The notes beneath the pieces are model-generated. The model was given only the letters and a program-made list of their open reading frames with translations. It ran no database searches and was not told the DNA's origin. Positions 1-10,900 of a stretch of 27,541 nt of DNA are shown here, piece by piece. The DNA is from Nitrospirota bacterium. Its GTDB lineage: Bacteria > Nitrospirota_A > Leptospirillia > Leptospirillales > Leptospirillaceae. The stretch is taken from contig JAMCWZ010000102.1 of NCBI GenBank assembly GCA_023480765.1, positions 1 through 27,541 of the forward strand. The letters run 5' to 3'. How positions within the stretch are numbered: position 1 is the first letter of the stretch; each line of letters starts with the position of its first letter. The position numbers and the translations under genes are program-made.

Positions 1-83
1 AGCGTCGTCTTCCCATGGTCCACGTGACCGATCGTTCCAATGTTCAGATGGGGCTTTGTTCTTTCAAACTTCGCTTTGGACAT
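1..83 (-). CDS. tuf: Elongation factor Tu, second copy (5' end only)
   Basis: This is the first 27 codons and part of the next of a tuf gene that leaves the window on the left. It starts [20 protein letters not shown] and runs into the GHVDHGKT P-loop. The 83 bases match the start of the complete tuf at 17808-17890 base for base, while the sequence before the ATG differs. The ATG is preceded by AAGGAG seven bases away, just downstream of the fusA stop, so it is the last visible gene of the rpsL-rpsG-fusA-tuf (str) block. EF-Tu delivers aminoacyl-tRNA to the ribosome as a GTP complex. Two tuf copies in these two positions is a common bacterial arrangement. Confidence 0.97.
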   Translation of the reverse strand, partial: MSKAKFERTKPHLNIGTIGHVDHGKTT

Positions 84-105
84 TTCTTAGCTCCTTGAAA
101 ATTAA

Positions 106-2184
106 TTATTGTGCATTTGCCTTCGCTATGATTTCATCGGCGACAACTTTTGGAACTTGTTCATAGGAGTTAAAGAGCATACTAAAAAGGCCGCGACCTT
201 GGGTCATTGAACGAAGATCAGTTGCATAACCAAACATACCAGCCAATGGTACAAGAGCATCTATGACCTGAGCTCCGGAACGGTTATGCATTCCAAGAAT
301 CTTGCCTCTTCTGCTATTCAGGTCACCCATTGTGTCACCCAAATACTCTTCAGGAACAATAACCTCAACCTTCATGATCGGCTCTAGGATCGTTGCTTTC
401 GCTTTTCTGACACCATCCTTGACAGCCATTGAACCTGCTATCTTGAATGCCATTTCAGATGAGTCAACATCATGGTATGACCCAAACACCAGGGCTACCT
501 TAAGATCAACAACGGGATAACCAGCTAGAACACCGCCTTGAAGTGCTTCGACGACACCTTTTTCAATTGCAGGGATATACTCCCTAGGAACAACGCCTCC
601 GACAATCTTGTTTTCAAAAACAAATCCCAATCCACGTTCTAGAGGTTCAATTTCGAGAACAACGTGGCCATACTGCCCGCGACCACCTGTTTGTCGAATA
701 TACTTGCCTTCAGAAGAAACAGCGCTATTAATTGTCTCCCTATAGGCGACCTGTGGTTTTCCTACATTAGCATCGACCTTAAACTCTCTTTTAAGACGGT
801 CAACGATAATTTCCAGATGAAGTTCACCCATTCCAGACAGAATGGTCTGGGCCGTCTCCTCGTCCGTGTTAATGCGCAGAGATGGGTCTTCCTGAGAAAG
901 CTTGCCCAGCGAAAGCGAAAGTTTCTCCTGATCAGCTTTTGTCTTTGGCTCAATCGCCACAGAAATCACTGGTTCAGGAAAATCTATGACTTCAAGTATG
1001 ATTGGAGAAGTATCTTCGCATAAGGTATCACCGGTCATAGTATTTTTAAGCCCAACAGCAGCTGCTATATCTCCGGAATTCACTACCTTGATATCTTCTC
1101 TCTTATCAGCATGCATTAAGAGTAGCCGACCAATACGCTCTTTTACTTTTTTTGTTGAATTATAAACATAGGAACCAGCTTCAAGCTTGCCAGAGTAAAC
1201 ACGAAAGAAGGTTAACTGACCGACAAAAGGGTCCGTCATAATCTTGAATGCAAGTCCCGAAAATGGCTCTGAATCATCTGCCTTGCGATTGATTTCCAAT
1301 TCTGTTTTAGGATCTATCCCGATAATATCCGGCACATCAACTGGGCTGGGAAGATAATCAATGACAGAATCAAGAAGAAGCTGAATGCCCTTATTCTTAA
1401 AGGCTGCCCCGCAAAGAACAGGAGTTCCCTTCATAGACATTGTAATTTTACGAAGCGCCGACTTGAGCTCGGAAGAAGAGATGGGAGAACCATTTAAAAA
1501 CTTTTCCATCAAGTCATCATCAAGTTCAGCGACAGACTCCACTAATTTTTCCCTGTACTCAGCCGCCAGTTCTTTCAGATCGTCAGGAATCTCCCGGACA
1601 TTATACTTGGCGCCTAGAGTTTCATCGTCATAGAAGATCCCTCGCATTTCCAACAGATCAACAACGCCGACAAACTCTGATTCCTTACCGATGGGAATTT
1701 GCACCGGAATTGGCTTTGCCTTGAGACGATCAACCATCGTTTGAACGGAGGAATAGAAATCCGCTCCGATTCGGTCCATTTTATTCATGAAAGCGATTCG
1801 AGGAACCCTGTATTTATCGGCTTGGCGCCAAACAGTTTCTGACTGGGGCTCAACTCCTTGAACGGAGTCAAAAACAGCGATTGCACCGTCAAGAACTCTC
1901 AGGGAGCGCTCGACTTCAATAGTAAAATCGACATGTCCAGGCGTGTCGATAATATTGATTCGAGTGTCCTTCCAAAAGCAGGTTGTCGCAGCAGATGTAA
2001 TCGTAATCCCACGCTCGCGCTCCTGCTCCATCCAGTCCATGACCGTTGTACCCTCGTGGACCTCGCCCATACGATGGAGCATACCGGTATAAAAAAGAAT
2101 TCGCTCCGTTGTCGTTGTCTTCCCAGCATCAATATGGGCCATAATTCCGATATTTCGGGTTTTTTCAAGAGGGTACTGCCTCAC
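106..2184 (-). CDS. fusA: Elongation factor G
   Basis: EF-G is the GTPase that drives ribosomal translocation and, with RRF, ribosome recycling. The 692-residue length is usual. The G domain shows AHIDAGKT (residues 16-23), DTPGH (80-84) and NKMD (134-137). The later regions match EF-G domains II-V, including GMGELHLEI and a C-terminal [13 protein letters not shown] stretch. The start is GTG, preceded by AGGAGG eight bases away, and this ribosome site overlaps the rpsG stop codon, suggesting translational coupling. Only 12 bases separate the two genes, and tuf follows after 22 bases. I see no sign of truncation. Confidence 0.98.
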   Translation of the reverse strand: MRQYPLEKTRNIGIMAHIDAGKTTTTERILFYTGMLHRMGEVHEGTTVMDWMEQERERGITITSAATTCFWKDTRINIIDTPGHVDFTIEVERSLRVLDGAIAVFDSVQGVEPQSETVWRQADKYRVPRIAFMNKMDRIGADFYSSVQTMVDRLKAKPIPVQIPIGKESEFVGVVDLLEMRGIFYDDETLGAKYNVREIPDDLKELAAEYREKLVESVAELDDDLMEKFLNGSPISSSELKSALRKITMSMKGTPVLCGAAFKNKGIQLLLDSVIDYLPSPVDVPDIIGIDPKTELEINRKADDSEPFSGLAFKIMTDPFVGQLTFFRVYSGKLEAGSYVYNSTKKVKERIGRLLLMHADKREDIKVVNSGDIAAAVGLKNTMTGDTLCEDTSPIILEVIDFPEPVISVAIEPKTKADQEKLSLSLGKLSQEDPSLRINTDEETAQTILSGMGELHLEIIVDRLKREFKVDANVGKPQVAYRETINSAVSSEGKYIRQTGGRGQYGHVVLEIEPLERGLGFVFENKIVGGVVPREYIPAIEKGVVEALQGGVLAGYPVVDLKVALVFGSYHDVDSSEMAFKIAGSMAVKDGVRKAKATILEPIMKVEVIVPEEYLGDTMGDLNSRRGKILGMHNRSGAQVIDALVPLAGMFGYATDLRSMTQGRGLFSMLFNSYEQVPKVVADEIIAKANAQ

Positions 2185-2196
2185 TGCTCTTGCCTC

Positions 2197-2671
2197 CTAC
2201 CAGCGATAATGCGCAAAAGCTTTATTTGCTTCTGCCATTCTATGAGTGTCTTCTCTTTTCTTGACTGCACCGCCAGTATTATTAGATGCATCAAGCAATT
2301 CTCCCGCAAGCTTCTCTTCCATCGAATGCCCGGCTCGCTTATAAGCACTGTCAACAATCCATCGAAGAGCCAAAGAAATTTTTCTATTGGGGCGAATCTC
2401 AACAGGAACCTGATAGGATGCTCCGCCCACTCTGCGAGACTTAACCTCCATGGCGGGCTTGACATTATCTATCGCCTGCTTAAACAGCTTCAAGGAATCC
2501 CCCCCCCGTCTTGCTAGCCATCAAATCGAGAGAGTCATACAGAATTTGTTCAGCGACAGATTTCTTCCCTTTTTTCATAATGACATTAATTATTTTAGAG
2601 ACAAGTCTACTATTGAACTTCGCATCCGGAGCAACCTCTCTCCGATCGACACGCCCTGGCCTTCTTGGCAT
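2197..2671 (-). CDS. rpsG: 30S ribosomal protein S7, frameshifted in this sequence
   Basis: S7 nucleates assembly of the 30S head and binds the 3' major domain of 16S rRNA. It is read in two frames here. Residues 1-58 ([13 protein letters not shown] to MASKTGG) lie in one frame, which then stops at 2480. The rest ([13 protein letters not shown] to the canonical end NKAFAHYRW) lies in another frame ending at 2197. The switch falls in a run of nine C on the plus strand (2499-2507). With eight bases the two halves join as [12 protein letters not shown], giving 157 residues, the normal family length. S7 is essential, so a base-calling or assembly error is the likeliest cause; natural slippage is possible. 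The gene sits between rpsL and fusA as expected. Confidence 0.95.
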
Positions 2672-2708
2672 TGACCCTTACCCCCACAAGTTAGAAGCGA
2701 TATTGAGC

Positions 2709-3083
2709 CTATTTCTTGGCTTTTTTGGCTCCATACTTGGAACGTCCTTGTTTTCTGTTCGCAACACCAGCAGCATCCAAAGCACCACGAACAATATGAT
2801 AGCGAACACCTGGAAGATCCTTGACCCTTCCACCCCTCACAAGAACTATCGAATGTTCCTGAAGGTTGTGCCCAACCCCTGGAATATAGGCGGTTACCTC
2901 AAAACCATTTGTCATCCGCACACGGGCCACTTTCCTGAGAGCAGAGTTCGGCTTTTTCGGCGTGGTGGTATAAACCCTAACGCAGACTCCCCTTCTCTGC
3001 GGACAACTTGTCAACGCAGGGCTTTTGCCTTTTGCCGCCATCTGTTTGCGGCCTTGGCGCACAAGCTGATTAATTGTTGGCAC
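2709..3083 (-). CDS. rpsL: 30S ribosomal protein S12
   Basis: S12 sits at the decoding centre and affects accuracy and streptomycin binding. At 124 residues it is full length. Conserved [13 protein letters not shown] (residues 39-51) and [14 protein letters not shown] (83-96) are intact, with the streptomycin-relevant lysines 43/44 and 88 in their sensitive form. Asp89 is the residue that RimO methylthiolates in E. coli, and rimO is in this window. The start is GTG with GAGGAGG five to six bases upstream. The gene follows rpoC after a 55-base spacer and precedes rpsG by 37 bases, so the str block here is a direct continuation of rpoBC. Confidence 0.98.
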   Translation of the reverse strand: MPTINQLVRQGRKQMAAKGKSPALTSCPQRRGVCVRVYTTTPKKPNSALRKVARVRMTNGFEVTAYIPGVGHNLQEHSIVLVRGGRVKDLPGVRYHIVRGALDAAGVANRKQGRSKYGAKKAKK

Positions 3084-3138
3084 AGTACCTCCTCGTTTTA
3101 GGACAACCGAAGCATTCTAATGATAATTTTCAAGTGAG

Positions 3139-6100
3139 TCAAGAACCTGACCCACTCATTTCATTTTGCGTTTCACCTTCTCCTTCACCAACTGCCGTCA
3201 TTCGGAACTTTGGAAACCCAGTACCCGCTGGAATCAAACGTCCAACAATCACATTTTCCTTTAAGCCGACCAATGCATCTGTCTTTCCATTTATAGCTGC
3301 TTCAGTCAAGACCCTAGTCGTTTCCTGGAATGATGCGGCTGAGATAAAGCTTTCCGTTGAAAGTGCAGCTTTTGTAATCCCTAAAAGCATAGATCCACCT
3401 TTTGCGGGGAGCTTCCCTGACTGAACTATTTGGTCATTGACTTCTTCAAATATCCCTCGATCAACCTGACTTCCTACAAGGAAATCTGTGTTTCCTGGAT
3501 CATCTATTCTAACCTTACGAAGCATTTGACGAACAATAACTTCGATATGCTTATCATTAATCGAGACGCCCTGAAGCCGATAAACCTCTTGGACTTCATT
3601 AACAAGGTAAGTCATCAGGTCTTGAGGTCCAAGAACATTCAGTATGTCATGCGGGTTTACGGAGCCATCCATAAGTGGTTCACCAGCTTCAACCCAATCA
3701 TTTTCATGCACGCTAACATGTTTTCCTTTTGGTATCGTATATTCCTTTTCTTCGCCCTGCTCATTTTTAACAAGTATGACTCGGTTCGAGCGCCCCTGTT
3801 TTCCATCTTTAAACTCAACAATTCCTTCAATTTCCGTAATTACTGCCTGCTCCTTCGGTTTTCTTGCCTCAAACAGCTCCGCTACCCGAGGGAGACCACC
3901 AGTAATATCTTTTGTTTTTGTAGATTCTCTTGGAATCTTTGCAATAACATCACCTGTTGATACACTTTCCTTTTCTTCAACCAGAATATGCGCACCAATT
4001 GGCAAAGGGTATTCTTTCCGGGACTTTGAACCGGTTTCACGAATTTCTATTCTTGGGCGCATATTTTGTTTTGCATTATCAATAATGACACGACTTTTTA
4101 ATCCTGAGGCTTCGTCTATCTCTTCCCGCATGGTAACTCGGTCCTGAATATCGCGGAAGACTACCTGACCACTTGCTTCCGTGAGAATGGGAGTCGAGAA
4201 AGGATCCCACTCCACCAACTTCGTACCGATAGAAACTTCTTTAGCATCTTCGAGAAGAACACGCGCGCCATAGACAATCGAATAACGTTCTTTCTCTCTT
4301 CCATCTACCCCGACGATTACCAACTTCCCATTTTTGGACATGGCAATGTTGGCACCTTCCTTGTTCCGTACCGTCGTCAGGTTGTCGTATCGGACTTTTC
4401 CATCCCGCTTTGCTTCATGAATTGACTGCTTGGCAACCTGGGCAGTACCACCAATATGGAAAGTTCTCATTGTTAACTGTGTACCTGGTTCACCGATTGA
4501 TTGAGCTGCGATAATTCCAATGGCTTCTCCAAGCTCAACCCGCTTTCCAGAGCTCAGATCCCGGCCATAACATGCCGCACAGACTCCACGTCGAGTTTGA
4601 CATGTCAAAACAGATCTAATTTTAATGAGGTCAAGCCCGGATTCCTTAATGCGCTCAACCTTTTCTTCATTAATTTCCTCACCCGCTCCAACGACTATCT
4701 CAGTAAAACGCTCCTGGTTTTTCAGGACAGTGACAGAAATATCTTCTGCCGCTACTCTTCCCAGAATGCGCTCTTCAAGAGGCTCAATTGTTTCACCGCC
4801 TTCGACCAAAGCAGTTACTTCAATGCCGTTTAATGTTCCACAATCTTCTTCCGTAATGATTACATCCTGAGCAACATCAACCAGCCTGCGCGTGAGATAA
4901 CCGGAGTTTGCAGTTTTAAGAGCTGTATCGGCCAGACCTTTTCGTGCTCCATGTGTAGAAATGAAGTATTGAAGCACATTCAAACCTTCTCGGAAATTTG
5001 CCGTGATCGGAGTTTCAATAATTTCTCCGGAAGGTTTGGCCATCAAACCCCTCATCCCACCCAATTGCCGAATTTGCTGGGCCGATCCTCTTGCCCCCGA
5101 GTCTGCCATCATATAAATGGAGTTAAATCGGACGGGTGATTCCCCTGTGCTGATAGCCGTACCATTTTGTACGGCTAATTCTTCCGCCTTCAACTCCTTC
5201 ATCATTTCATCTGCTACAAGCTCGGTAACTTGGGCCCACTTATCGATCACCTTGTTATAACGCTCACCCGCGGTAATCAAGCCTTCATTGTATTGATTTT
5301 CGATTTCAAGCACTTCGAGATTTGCCTTTTCGATAGCCTCTGACTTGTTTTTTGGAATTCTCATATCTCCAATTGCAATGGAAATTCCTGAACGAGTAGC
5401 AAACTCAAAGCCTATCTGTTTGATCCTGTCCAAAAATCCTACCGTTTCCTGCCTTCCGGATTTCCGGAAACATTGATCGATAAGGTTTGTCAGAACTTTT
5501 TTCGTCATTTCCTTATTAACTTCTTCAAAACGGATCCCGGGCGGAAGAATTCCGGAAAAGAGGACCCTTCCAACCGTTGTTTCATAAGTTTTGATTTGAC
5601 CGGAAATATCTGTCATCCGAACCCGGATCCTCGCGTGGGGCTCCACAACGCCAGCATCATAAGCAATTCGGACTTCTTCTGAAGAACTGAAAGAAAAGCC
5701 CTCTCCCTTAGAACCCTTGCGCTCCTTGCTAAGATAATAACAACCAAGAACCATATCCTGGGTGGGTACCATGATTGGTTTTCCATTCGCCGGAGACAAA
5801 ATGTTATTGATGCTCATCATCAATACTCTTGCTTCCAGCTGAGCTTCTATAGACAAAGGAACATGAACAGCCATCTGATCGCCATCAAAGTCGGCGTTAA
5901 ATGCTGCACAAACAAGCGGATGGAGACGGATCGCCTTGCCTTCGACCAATACAGGGTCAAACGCCTGAATACCCAGTCGATGTAAGGTTGGTGCCCGATT
6001 TAGAAGAACCGGGTGCTCTTGAATCACTTCGTCCAGGATATCCCAAACTACCGGATCCTCTTTTTCAACCTTTTTCTTTGCAGTCTTTATATTGCTGACC

Positions 6101-7899
6101 AGACCTCGAGCTTCAAGTTTTTGGAAAATAAATGGTTTAAAAAGCTCAAGTGCCATTTTTTTCGGCAAACCGCATTGGTTAAGCTTAAGCTCAGGACCGA
6201 TTACGATCACGCTCCTACCTGAATAATCGACACGTTTACCCAAGAGATTTTGACGGAATCGTCCTTGTTTACCTTTAAGCATGTCTGAAAGAGATTTCAA
6301 AGGTCGTCTGTTAGCACCTCTAATCACTCTGCCTCTGCGGCCATTATCAAACAAAGCATCAACTGCTTCCTGCAACATACGAATTTCATTATGAATAATC
6401 AGTTGTGGCGTAGGCGAAGATACATCCAGCAACCTCTTAAGACGATTGTTCCGGTTGATCACTCGACGATAGAGATCGTTTAGATCCGAAGTCGCAAAAC
6501 GCCCCCCATCCAAAGGAACTAGGGGTCGAAGATCAGGAGGAAGGACCGGAATGACATCGAGTATCATCCATTCAGGTCGGTTACCGGATTTCCGAAAAGC
6601 CTCAACGATTTTGAGCCTTTTGGATATTTTTTTCTTACTGGCAGAGCTGACTGATGGATCAAGCATTTGAGCATGCATTTCAGTAGCCAGGTCATCAAGA
6701 CGCAAGTTTTTAAGAAGAGTCCTGATGGCCTCTGCACCGATTTCACCTTTCATGTTCGATCGGGGAAAATCTCTTTTGTATCTTTCAAACTCCTCTTTAG
6801 AAATCGGTCGATGACGCTTGAAGTCGAGATCAAGATCCTCACGCATCTTGTCAAAATGAGACCCTGTTTTATGGATATTTGTTAACTGATCTTCCTCGAC
6901 AACAACAAGGATCATATCTGTTTTAAGAGAAACATCCGAAAGCTTTGTGCCCCCACGATGCAGGATGTTTCCAGTATCTTTCGAGTAAAAATCAAGCGAG
7001 AGAGGATTTCGGAACTTAATCTTGATACCGTCTTGACTTTCTGCTCCGGTCTGACCGTTATCTTTCGATCTGCTTTTCTTCGATTTCCCTTTTTCTTCAT
7101 TGGAGGCAAGAAGGCTCGCCCACTCTTCAAATTGACCAACTTCTCTTTCAACAACTGCGATAATCGGAAGAGTCTCATTATCCTTAAAAAAGTCATCTGT
7201 CACAGGGTCCGACAATTTCGTGGTATCACCTTTTGACGGAGAAACCTTATAGACAGCCTTGGAATTTTTCTGAAGAAGAGAGCGTATCTGGCTATTTTTT
7301 GCTTGATCAATTTGATCAAGCACATCACCTAAATCCGTGATGACGTAGGATTCAAAATAGAGGATTTGATCCAGATCCTTGATCGTCATATCAAGCAGAT
7401 TTCCGATTCTGGACGGAAGACCTTTCAAGAACCAGATATGTGCAACGGGAGCGGCCAATTCAATATGGCCCATTCGTTCGCGTCGAACCTTGCTCTGAAT
7501 AACTTCGACACCGCATTTGTCACATATAACCCCACGGTGCTTCATTCTCTTATATTTGCCGCAATTACATTCCCAGTCTTTTACTGGCCCGAAAATTTTT
7601 GCACAGAATAGACCATCTCGCTCTGGCTTAAACGAACGGTAATTGATTGTTTCAGGCTTTTTTACCTCGCCAAAGGACCAAGAATGAATCTTTTCCGAAG
7701 ACGCCAACATAATTTTTAGAGCCGAAAAAGACAGGACTTCAGAGTCCATCCTCAGTGGGTGTGCGTGGCGATGATGCCCTCCCCCACCAAAACCATCTTC
7801 CTCAAGCATGCCAGAGTCCGGAGAGACGGAGGACATTGCTCCTTCTACAGCAGACCCGGTAGTTTGCTTCATTTCATCCTTGTAGTTTTCATTTGACAT
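3139..7899 (-). CDS. rpoC: RNA polymerase subunit beta'
   Basis: This is the catalytic beta' subunit. The active-site motif NADFDGDQ lies at residues 668-675. The N-terminal zinc site has Cys 111, 113, 126 and 129, and the second zinc site is seen in [13 protein letters not shown]. The trigger-loop region carries a long insertion between TFHIGG and [20 protein letters not shown], as in E. coli SI3. The protein is 1586 residues against 1407 in E. coli. Aligning motifs puts about 41 extra residues before the zinc site (including [10 protein letters not shown]) and about 169 between the zinc site and NADFDGD. The ATG is supported by GGAG seven bases upstream, inside the end of rpoB; one base separates the genes, so they are coupled. 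Confidence 0.98.
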   Translation of the reverse strand: MSNENYKDEMKQTTGSAVEGAMSSVSPDSGMLEEDGFGGGGHHRHAHPLRMDSEVLSFSALKIMLASSEKIHSWSFGEVKKPETINYRSFKPERDGLFCAKIFGPVKDWECNCGKYKRMKHRGVICDKCGVEVIQSKVRRERMGHIELAAPVAHIWFLKGLPSRIGNLLDMTIKDLDQILYFESYVITDLGDVLDQIDQAKNSQIRSLLQKNSKAVYKVSPSKGDTTKLSDPVTDDFFKDNETLPIIAVVEREVGQFEEWASLLASNEEKGKSKKSRSKDNGQTGAESQDGIKIKFRNPLSLDFYSKDTGNILHRGGTKLSDVSLKTDMILVVVEEDQLTNIHKTGSHFDKMREDLDLDFKRHRPISKEEFERYKRDFPRSNMKGEIGAEAIRTLLKNLRLDDLATEMHAQMLDPSVSSASKKKISKRLKIVEAFRKSGNRPEWMILDVIPVLPPDLRPLVPLDGGRFATSDLNDLYRRVINRNNRLKRLLDVSSPTPQLIIHNEIRMLQEAVDALFDNGRRGRVIRGANRRPLKSLSDMLKGKQGRFRQNLLGKRVDYSGRSVIVIGPELKLNQCGLPKKMALELFKPFIFQKLEARGLVSNIKTAKKKVEKEDPVVWDILDEVIQEHPVLLNRAPTLHRLGIQAFDPVLVEGKAIRLHPLVCAAFNADFDGDQMAVHVPLSIEAQLEARVLMMSINNILSPANGKPIMVPTQDMVLGCYYLSKERKGSKGEGFSFSSSEEVRIAYDAGVVEPHARIRVRMTDISGQIKTYETTVGRVLFSGILPPGIRFEEVNKEMTKKVLTNLIDQCFRKSGRQETVGFLDRIKQIGFEFATRSGISIAIGDMRIPKNKSEAIEKANLEVLEIENQYNEGLITAGERYNKVIDKWAQVTELVADEMMKELKAEELAVQNGTAISTGESPVRFNSIYMMADSGARGSAQQIRQLGGMRGLMAKPSGEIIETPITANFREGLNVLQYFISTHGARKGLADTALKTANSGYLTRRLVDVAQDVIITEEDCGTLNGIEVTALVEGGETIEPLEERILGRVAAEDISVTVLKNQERFTEIVVGAGEEINEEKVERIKESGLDLIKIRSVLTCQTRRGVCAACYGRDLSSGKRVELGEAIGIIAAQSIGEPGTQLTMRTFHIGGTAQVAKQSIHEAKRDGKVRYDNLTTVRNKEGANIAMSKNGKLVIVGVDGREKERYSIVYGARVLLEDAKEVSIGTKLVEWDPFSTPILTEASGQVVFRDIQDRVTMREEIDEASGLKSRVIIDNAKQNMRPRIEIRETGSKSRKEYPLPIGAHILVEEKESVSTGDVIAKIPRESTKTKDITGGLPRVAELFEARKPKEQAVITEIEGIVEFKDGKQGRSNRVILVKNEQGEEKEYTIPKGKHVSVHENDWVEAGEPLMDGSVNPHDILNVLGPQDLMTYLVNEVQEVYRLQGVSINDKHIEVIVRQMLRKVRIDDPGNTDFLVGSQVDRGIFEEVNDQIVQSGKLPAKGGSMLLGITKAALSTESFISAASFQETTRVLTEAAINGKTDALVGLKENVIVGRLIPAGTGFPKFRMTAVGEGEGETQNEMSGSGS

Positions 7900-7900
7900 C

Positions 7901-10900
7901 TTATTTCTCCTTTGTTTTCAGGAGCTCAATATCCAAAGCCAAACTCTGAAGTTCTTTAATCAAAACGTTAAAGGATTCGGGAAGTCCAGGTTCCAGGTAG
8001 TTTTCCCCTCGAACAATAGCTTCATACATGCGACTACGCCCGGAAACATCATCAGATTTCACCGTCAAGAATTCCTGAAGAGTCGATGCTGCACCATAAG
8101 CCTGGAGAGCCCAAACTTCCATTTCACCTAGCCTTTGTCCACCAAACTGCGCTTTTCCTCCCAAGGGTTGCTGGGTCACAAGAGAATAAGGCCCAATGGA
8201 ACGGGCATGAATCTTGTCATCGACGAGGTGGTGTAGTTTAAGCATATACATCACCCCAACCGTTACTGGACGCTCAAATGGTTCTCCTGTTTTTCCATCA
8301 AGTAATACTGTCTGACCAGTCTCAGGTAGTTGCGCCTTTTTCAACTGCTCCTTGATTTCGGCTTCCGATGCTCCATCAAAGACAGGAGATGCAAAATGGA
8401 CATCGAGCATCTTTCCAGCCCAGCCCAAGTGGGTCTCCAATATCTGACCAACGTTCATACGAGATGGGACGCCTAAAGGATTTAAAACGATATCGACAGG
8501 AGTACCATCAGGAAGGAAGGGCATATCCTCCATAGGCAGAATCCTTGAAACAACACCCTTATTACCATGGCGGCCAGCCATCTTATCCCCTACAGAAAGC
8601 TTACGCTTCATAGCGATATATACTTTTACAAGCTTCAATACACCAGGAGGAAGTTCATCACCGCGCTTCAGACGGCCAATTCTTTCATCATGACGCAACT
8701 GAATGGCTTCAATTTTCTCTTTTGTCTCTCTCTCGATAGAAAGAAGCTCATCCTGCTCCTTAGGGTCAGACAAAGTAATAATTGAAAGATCTGACAACTT
8801 CTCCAGGATCTCTTGTGTGAGTCTCCTCTTTTTCTTAAGCAGGACATCCCCTGTCTCTGAATCGAGGATGTCTTCCTTAATGACTTTTCCTATTAAGAAT
8901 TTTCGGATTTTAAGGTTTTTTGAACTCTCAAGCTCTCTCAGGTCGTCTTGATAGCTTTTAGTTAGCGCAGTCACATCCTGAGTTGACATTGGAGCAGGGA
9001 ATTCCTCTTTTTCAACACCTTTTCTTGAAAGGATCCGGACATCGACAACAATTCCCTCGATTCCAGCCGGAACAGTTAGAGACGCATCCTTCCAGTTAGC
9101 TGATTTGTCTCCAAAAATTGCACGCAGCAATCTCTCTTCCGGGGTCAGTTGTGTCTCAGCCTTAGGTGTCACCTTTCCGACAAGAATATCTCCAGGCTTA
9201 ACTTCTGCTCCTATCCGGATGATTCCACTCTCATCAAGATTTCTCAGGGATTCTTCGGACAAATTTGGGATGTCCCGAGTAATCTCTTCCTTTCCTTGTT
9301 TCGTTTCCCGCGCTTCCAGCTCAAATTCTTCAATATGGATGGAAGTAAACATATCATCTTTAATCAGCCGCTCACTGACGAGAATAGCGTCTTCAAAGTT
9401 GTAACCACCCCATGGCATAAAAGCCACCAGTACATTCTGTCCCATGGCCAGGTCTCCCCGGTCAGTGGAAGGACCATCAGCGATTACATCTCCTTTTTTA
9501 ACTTTCGTGCCAACAGGCAACAAGGCTTTCTGGTTCAAACAAGTGTTTTGATTAGACCGCTGAAATTTAATGAGGTTGTATTCCTTGGCCTTGTCCTGTC
9601 CCTGATAACGAATTGCAATCCGGGATCCGTCAACACTCGTAACCTGACCGTCATCCTCTGCGTAAATCACGTAACCCGAATCACGTGCAACAATACGCTC
9701 CATACCAGTTCCAACGACGGGAGCACTTGCCCTGAGCAAAGGAACCGCCTGCCGTTGCATGTTTGATCCCATCAATGCACGGTTTGCATCATTATGCTCA
9801 AGAAACGGGATCATAGCCGTTGCCACAGAAACAATTTGCTGCGGTGCAACATCAATAAACTGGACCCTGTCAACAGGTACCGAAACAAAATCTCCCTTAT
9901 GTCTTGCAGTAATATGGGATTCGATAAACTTTCCGCTCTCATCTACTGGGGTATTTGCCTGAGCAATAATGTATTTATCCCCGTCCATTGCAGAGAGATA
10001 AATAATTTCGGGAAGGACTTTTCCGTCCTCAACCTTCCTGACCGGTGATTCGATGAACCCAAAATCATTGACACGGGCAAACGTTGCCAGAGAAGTAATA
10101 AGTCCGATATTTGGACCTTCTGGAGTTTCGATCGGACAAATTCTTCCGTAATGACTGGCATGAACGTCTCGGACTTCAAAGCCAGCCCTTTCACGCGTCA
10201 GACCTCCAGGCCCCAAGGCCGAAAGTCGTCTTTTGTGAGTAACTTCCGCCAAGGGGTTTGTCTGATCCATAAACTGGGATAACTGGCTAGAGCCAAAAAA
10301 CTCTTTTATGATGGCCGAAACGGGCTTAGCATTGATCAGATCCGTTGAAATAATGGCGTCTGGATCTCCGAGATTCAATCGCTCCTTGATTGCGCGCTCC
10401 ATACGCACCAACCCGACGCGGAATTGATTTTCCAAGAGCTCACCGACGGATCTGACTCGCCGATTGCCAAGGTGATCAATGTCATCAACCTCACCTTTAT
10501 TTTCCAGCAATCCAACCATATAGCGAATAACTTCCACGACATCATTTTTAGTCAGAAGACGATTATTAAGATTCTCTCGAATTCCCAACTTCGAATTAAT
10601 CTTAAGTCTTCCAACAGAAGACAGGTCATATCGTTTTGTATTGAAAAAGGTCTGTTCAAAAAATTGTCGAGCCGTTTCAACATGTGGAACTTCTCCCGGC
10701 CGGATTTTCTTATAAATTTCAATGACTGCCGGGTCGGACTCAACTCTATGGGGATGATGCCCGAGGTCAACCAGCTCCCAGAAGAGTTCTCCCATTTTAA
10801 TACTGCTCACTGTTACAAGGGGAAGAACCTCACTTTTACCTTTTTTGGCCAAATCAATATCTTCGAACTCCGCTGCTTCTCCAACAGAGCGCAGGTGATG

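Noticed and set aside
2511..3101. A 196-codon plus-strand frame over rpsG-rpsL
   Set aside because: It is antisense to two certain ribosomal protein genes and shows no recognisable motif.
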